Source: DATFVA01 sp963711455 (GTDB lineage Bacteria > Bacteroidota > Ignavibacteria > Ignavibacteriales > Ignavibacteriaceae). Taken from it: DNA of 64,000 bases. Shown piece by piece: positions 60,595 through 64,000 of this stretch. Every line of letters begins with the position of its first letter. The first letter of the stretch is position 1. The stretch covers positions 372,001-436,000 of the forward strand of contig CAVQEH010000004.1 of NCBI GenBank assembly GCA_963711455.1, written 5' to 3'. The position numbers and the translations under genes were made by a program. The notes beneath the pieces were generated by a model, which was not told where the DNA came from, searched no databases, and saw only the letters and a list, made by a program, of their open reading frames with translations.

Positions 60595-62454
60595 TTAATC
60601 AACCAGCAAACCTTCAAGCCTCATTATTTTTAATGCATTTGTTGTCGGGCATGGACCTTTATTCAGATTAAAATCAAAAATCATTTTGCTGCTTTTTATC
60701 TCCTCTTTAAAATGATAATTCTTCACCTTAGAAATCTCATCGGATAACTTTACAAGTTCCAGATCGTGAGTGGCTATCGCTCCAACCGAGTTTGTTCCTG
60801 CAAGTCTTTTAATAAATGAACTGCTCCCTTTAAGCCGCTCGACATTATTGGTTCCCCTGAATATTTCATCAATTAAAAAGAATACAGGATATTCTGAATT
60901 TTCTATTTCATCAAGCAGAGCTTTTAATCTTTTAACTTCAGCATAAAAATAAGAAATTCCGTCAATAACAGAATCACTAACTTTTATACAGGTAAATAAT
61001 CTGAATAAAGAAATTTTCAATTCTTCTGCATTTACAACACTGCCTGCATAAGCCAAGGAAAGATTAACCCCGAGTGTTCTTATAAAGGTACTTTTGCCTG
61101 ACATATTTGAACCAGTGATGATTGCAATTTCGCCTTGAGGATTAAAAGTGAAATCGTTGCAGATTTTATTTTCTTTTTTAATTAAAGGATGCCCCAACTT
61201 TTTTCCACCGAAGATTATCCGGTTTCCTTCTGATTCAATTATTTCAGGAAATGTATAATCCGGATTCAAATATGCAAAATTAGCAAGCGATGACAGTGCT
61301 TCAAGCTTATACCAGGTATCCAGCCATAAAATAAATTTGCCCGAGACAAGATGTCTATAGTTATTCAATTTTAATTTAAAATAAAAATCGATCGGAAACG
61401 CTGCCCTGATCATATTCCAGACAAACGGGTTTCCTTTTCTAATCCTTAAAATCCCGACGGCATTTTTAATTTTATTTATTAATACCGAAGGCTGTTCCTT
61501 ATTAATCTTAAATGGATCACATAATTTAAATAAGCCGGATCCGGCTTTATAATTATATCTTTCAAGCAGCTGGAAAACACTTCCAAGTTTTTCAAGCTCA
61601 TTTGAAATAAATTCGGCTTCATCCAGCGTTTTATCTTTTTCTTTATTACCGAAATGAAATAATACGATATAAACAATGGTAGTTATGCCCCAGTAAGCAG
61701 GTATAATATTTTCAAGAAATAAAAGAAACAGCAGAATGTTTACAGGGGCAATTATAATCATGAATCCGAATATAATCTTGAATGAATCAGAAAGAATTTC
61801 TTTTTTATTTAATAATTTGAAAAGCAGCTTCCCATCAAAATCGGTTCTTGAAGACAAGGTTGAATAAAGAACCAATTTATCCCTAAAGCCAGATAAAGGA
61901 ACCAGCTCCTTTACCAGGTTCTGTCTTTGAATAAATTCTTTAGCCGAAGGACTGTTTACATTGAGCCATTTCCTCAACAGAGATTTTGCCTGCATTGAAG
62001 TGCCGGTATTAATAAGCTGGTACAATGATTCATCTCCTACAAGATTGAGATCTATTTCATTTGCTTCGAATTTTTCTGTTTTGTAATCACCCTTAGAATA
62101 AATGATTGATGGAATGTATTTCCAGTCCAGATTTAAACGTGCCAGGTTGGTATTTTTAATTTTTATCCACAAATCCAACCTCTTGATTCCGATATCCAAT
62201 TTATTATGAAAGTGAGCTATGATAGCAAATGCAGTAAGGAAAATTGCGATAGATATTAGTGATGAGAGACTTGAAACTGCAAAAAAGAGAACAAAAAAGA
62301 TGATTACTTCAATTACCAAAATTAACAGCCTGTAATTGGAATAGCTTTTACTAAGCTTTTCAAGACGATTCTTTTTTTGATTCAGTTTTTCAATCAAGCC
62401 CGAAAGATAATTTTTCCTGCTCAGGTGACTTTCATTGGGCATTGATTTATCCAT
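60595..62454 (-). CDS. Membrane-anchored MutS-family ATPase
   Basis: A 619-residue protein with two membrane pairs (residues ~43-85 and ~225-270) and a C-terminal MutS domain V. Walker A is ITGSNMSGKSTFIRTLGVNLSLAYAGS (about residue 440), the later block FFLIDEIFRGTNNVERLKGSSSFI, and the His motif ATHDLELVKLSD. The mismatch-binding domain I is absent. Membrane MutS-like proteins with this pattern are known but their function is unclear. The clamp-like core (residues ~110-430) is only weakly like MutS. Confidence 0.85.
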   Translation of the reverse strand: MDKSMPNESHLSRKNYLSGLIEKLNQKKNRLEKLSKSYSNYRLLILVIEVIIFFVLFFAVSSLSSLISIAIFLTAFAIIAHFHNKLDIGIKRLDLWIKIKNTNLARLNLDWKYIPSIIYSKGDYKTEKFEANEIDLNLVGDESLYQLINTGTSMQAKSLLRKWLNVNSPSAKEFIQRQNLVKELVPLSGFRDKLVLYSTLSSRTDFDGKLLFKLLNKKEILSDSFKIIFGFMIIIAPVNILLFLLFLENIIPAYWGITTIVYIVLFHFGNKEKDKTLDEAEFISNELEKLGSVFQLLERYNYKAGSGLFKLCDPFKINKEQPSVLINKIKNAVGILRIRKGNPFVWNMIRAAFPIDFYFKLKLNNYRHLVSGKFILWLDTWYKLEALSSLANFAYLNPDYTFPEIIESEGNRIIFGGKKLGHPLIKKENKICNDFTFNPQGEIAIITGSNMSGKSTFIRTLGVNLSLAYAGSVVNAEELKISLFRLFTCIKVSDSVIDGISYFYAEVKRLKALLDEIENSEYPVFFLIDEIFRGTNNVERLKGSSSFIKRLAGTNSVGAIATHDLELVKLSDEISKVKNYHFKEEIKSSKMIFDFNLNKGPCPTTNALKIMRLEGLLVD

Positions 62455-62564
62455 TTTAAATAATTTGCCGATAATTCTTTAGCGTAAAAATAGAAAGTAT
62501 GCAGATTAGGTGCTAATGTGCATAATACAATCAAAACATAGCCGGCATTAAAGAATCAAAAGCA

Positions 62565-64000
62565 TTATTTGTTTTTTAAATACCTATTAAGGAAATCATC
62601 ATAAACATTAAGCATCAACATATAACTGGTAAAATCATAAGCTGCTCCATGTGAGCCAGGTGGATAAATTCTTAAATCAGCATCTTTTCCGGCATTGGTT
62701 AATGCAGTTAAAAACCGCATAGTATTCTGAACGTGAACATTATCATCCATCATTGAATGAATGATTAATAATTTACCCTGCAAGTCTCCCGCATGTTCAA
62801 CATCCGAACTTTCATAATAACCATCTTCATTTTCATTTTTAAGTCCCATATACCTTTCGGTATAGATATCATCATATAACAGCCAGTCAGTCACTGCAGA
62901 ATTAGCCAATCCTATTTTAAATGAACCGGGATGAGTCAGCATTGTATAAAGTGAAATATAACCACCATAGCTTGTTCCCATAATTGCAGTTCTATTTGTA
63001 TCAACATATGGATAACCTGATATAAACCTGAGTGTTTCAACAAAATCATTGCTCTCCCATTTACCGAGATGACCGTAAACCACTTTCATAAAATCTCTCC
63101 CATAATTCCCATTACCCCTGTTATTAACATTAACAATAATATAACCCTGCTGGGCCAGCCATTGATCCCAGCCGTTCGAACTAAAAGCATCGAAAACCTG
63201 CTGCGAATTGGGACCTCCATAAACATCAAAAATTACCGGATATTTTTTTGTTGAATCAAAATCAAACGGCTTAATCATCTGAGCATCGAGTTTTGTACCA
63301 TCGCTTGTGATTAAGCTGAAAAGATTTACAGGTGAATATTTATGACTATTCAGAAATTCCATTACAGATTTATTATCATGAAGATTTTTTAGAATTTTGC
63401 CTTCTGTACTGCACAGCTCTACCTGTCTCGGCAAATCAGTATTTGAATAAGTGTCTATAAAATATTTTGTATTAGGCGATAGATTATAATTGTGCTTTCC
63501 TGTTTCTTTAGATAAAATATGTTTTTCTGTACCATCAAATTTTATTGAATACAAATGTCTTTCCAGCGGAGATATTTCTGTTGAGGTATAATAGATCTTA
63601 TTTGTTACAGGATTAATTCCTTCAACTCTTGTTACGGTCCAATTTCCTTTTGTAACCTGGTTAATGAGTTTCCCTGAATAATCATAACGATAAATGTGCT
63701 GATAACCGTCCCTGTCAGAAAGCCAGAAAAACTCTTTTAAATCAGCAGGAAAGAAAATCATATCTTCGACCCCTTCATCGAGACTATGAATATTGATCCA
63801 AGTATCTGATTTTTCTTCGAAGATAAGGTTTTTATTTCCGGTGATTACATTATAGAAATAGAGTTTGAAATCATTTTGTTTTCTATTAAATGTAATTACT
63901 GCAAGTATGTTTGATTCACTTGTCCAGTATATTTTCGGAATATATTCATCATCATTAGTCAGCCATGTTTTACTACCGTCTTTAACATTTACCACACCTA
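62565..64000 (-). CDS. Dipeptidyl peptidase IV-type (S9B) prolyl oligopeptidase, C-terminal part
   Basis: The gene runs off the right end of the window. The visible 478 residues cover the later part of the beta-propeller (FFWLSDRDGYQHIYRYDYSGKLINQVTKGNW and the following repeats). The alpha/beta hydrolase domain has the nucleophile motif GTSYGGYISLYTMLTHPGSFK, Asp in HSMMDDNVHVQNTM and His in GSHGAAYD. It cleaves dipeptides from peptides, often after proline. It is probably periplasmic or surface-attached, but the signal region is outside the window. Confidence 0.95.
   Translation of the reverse strand, partial: GVVNVKDGSKTWLTNDDEYIPKIYWTSESNILAVITFNRKQNDFKLYFYNVITGNKNLIFEEKSDTWINIHSLDEGVEDMIFFPADLKEFFWLSDRDGYQHIYRYDYSGKLINQVTKGNWTVTRVEGINPVTNKIYYTSTEISPLERHLYSIKFDGTEKHILSKETGKHNYNLSPNTKYFIDTYSNTDLPRQVELCSTEGKILKNLHDNKSVMEFLNSHKYSPVNLFSLITSDGTKLDAQMIKPFDFDSTKKYPVIFDVYGGPNSQQVFDAFSSNGWDQWLAQQGYIIVNVNNRGNGNYGRDFMKVVYGHLGKWESNDFVETLRFISGYPYVDTNRTAIMGTSYGGYISLYTMLTHPGSFKIGLANSAVTDWLLYDDIYTERYMGLKNENEDGYYESSDVEHAGDLQGKLLIIHSMMDDNVHVQNTMRFLTALTNAGKDADLRIYPPGSHGAAYDFTSYMLMLNVYDDFLNRYLKNK

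Noticed and set aside
1..64000. CRISPR array, rRNA or tRNA genes
   Set aside because: No regularly spaced direct repeats, no rRNA-like text and no cloverleaf or T-loop motif was recognised in intergenic DNA.

Overview
The window looks like a chromosome segment of a member of the Ignavibacteria (Bacteroidota/Chlorobi group). The DNA is AT-rich. One protein ends in the type IX secretion sorting tail typical of that group (NYPNPFNPTT motif, then a VYN..G..V..L tail), and there is a Bacteroidota-style GlmU-like protein (38536-39774). I saw no rRNA, tRNA, CRISPR array, insertion sequence or prophage. Most of the window is conserved core chromosome, and taxonomy is inferred from protein style only.

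Layout. 1-2866: queA (partial), ispD, plsY and gpsA, covering tRNA modification, isoprenoid and phospholipid precursors. 3010-12261: a more accessory stretch with a T9SS-exported repeat protein, a zinc-finger/DUF2007 protein, a frameshifted Xaa-Pro aminopeptidase, a membrane protein, a VOC protein, a DUF3224 protein, a TMEM175-like channel, a GT-C glycosyltransferase and a carbonic anhydrase-like protein. 12718-13860: MscS channel and LapA-like protein. 13985-24821: the rimP-nusA-infB-rbfA-truB-ribF-rpsO-pnp-rng information-processing block. 24882-29852: transaldolase-like, gcvT, comB-like and ftsK. 30091-35512: lolA, a flippase-like membrane protein, a beta-barrel, uppP, a cyclophilin lipoprotein and an NSS transporter with its 40-residue MetS-type small subunit. 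35499-44141: holA, ECF sigma factor and probable anti-sigma, L31, a GlmU-like protein, rsmB, a split rodZ and ligA. 44138-53859: a conserved unknown, a STAS protein, two Na+/solute symporters, HAD phosphatase, PgpH-type HD protein, xerD-type recombinase, site-2 protease and a lipoprotein. 53888-59330: an ABC exporter, an O-antigen-ligase-like protein with a large inserted propeller-like domain, and a second GlmU-like nucleotidyltransferase; together these look like an envelope glycan module. 59356-64000 (minus strand): thioredoxin-like, DUF2892, stand-alone SecD P1-head-like, membrane MutS-family ATPase and a partial DPP-IV-type peptidase.

Most notable points. (1) A ligase-fold membrane protein (55748-57793) is split by about 290 residues of propeller-like repeats. 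(2) A hairpin in the rpsO leader carries the G-U/G-C step that ribosomal protein S15 recognises in 16S rRNA. (3) A terminator-like hairpin abuts the rimP start codon. (4) Four genes (pepP, a YbhN-like gene, uppP, rodZ) are each broken by a single-base frameshift, at short homopolymers where the site can be placed, which suggests base-calling error more than real decay. (5) Several unusual domain combinations occur. No clearly new multi-gene defence or metabolic system was identified.
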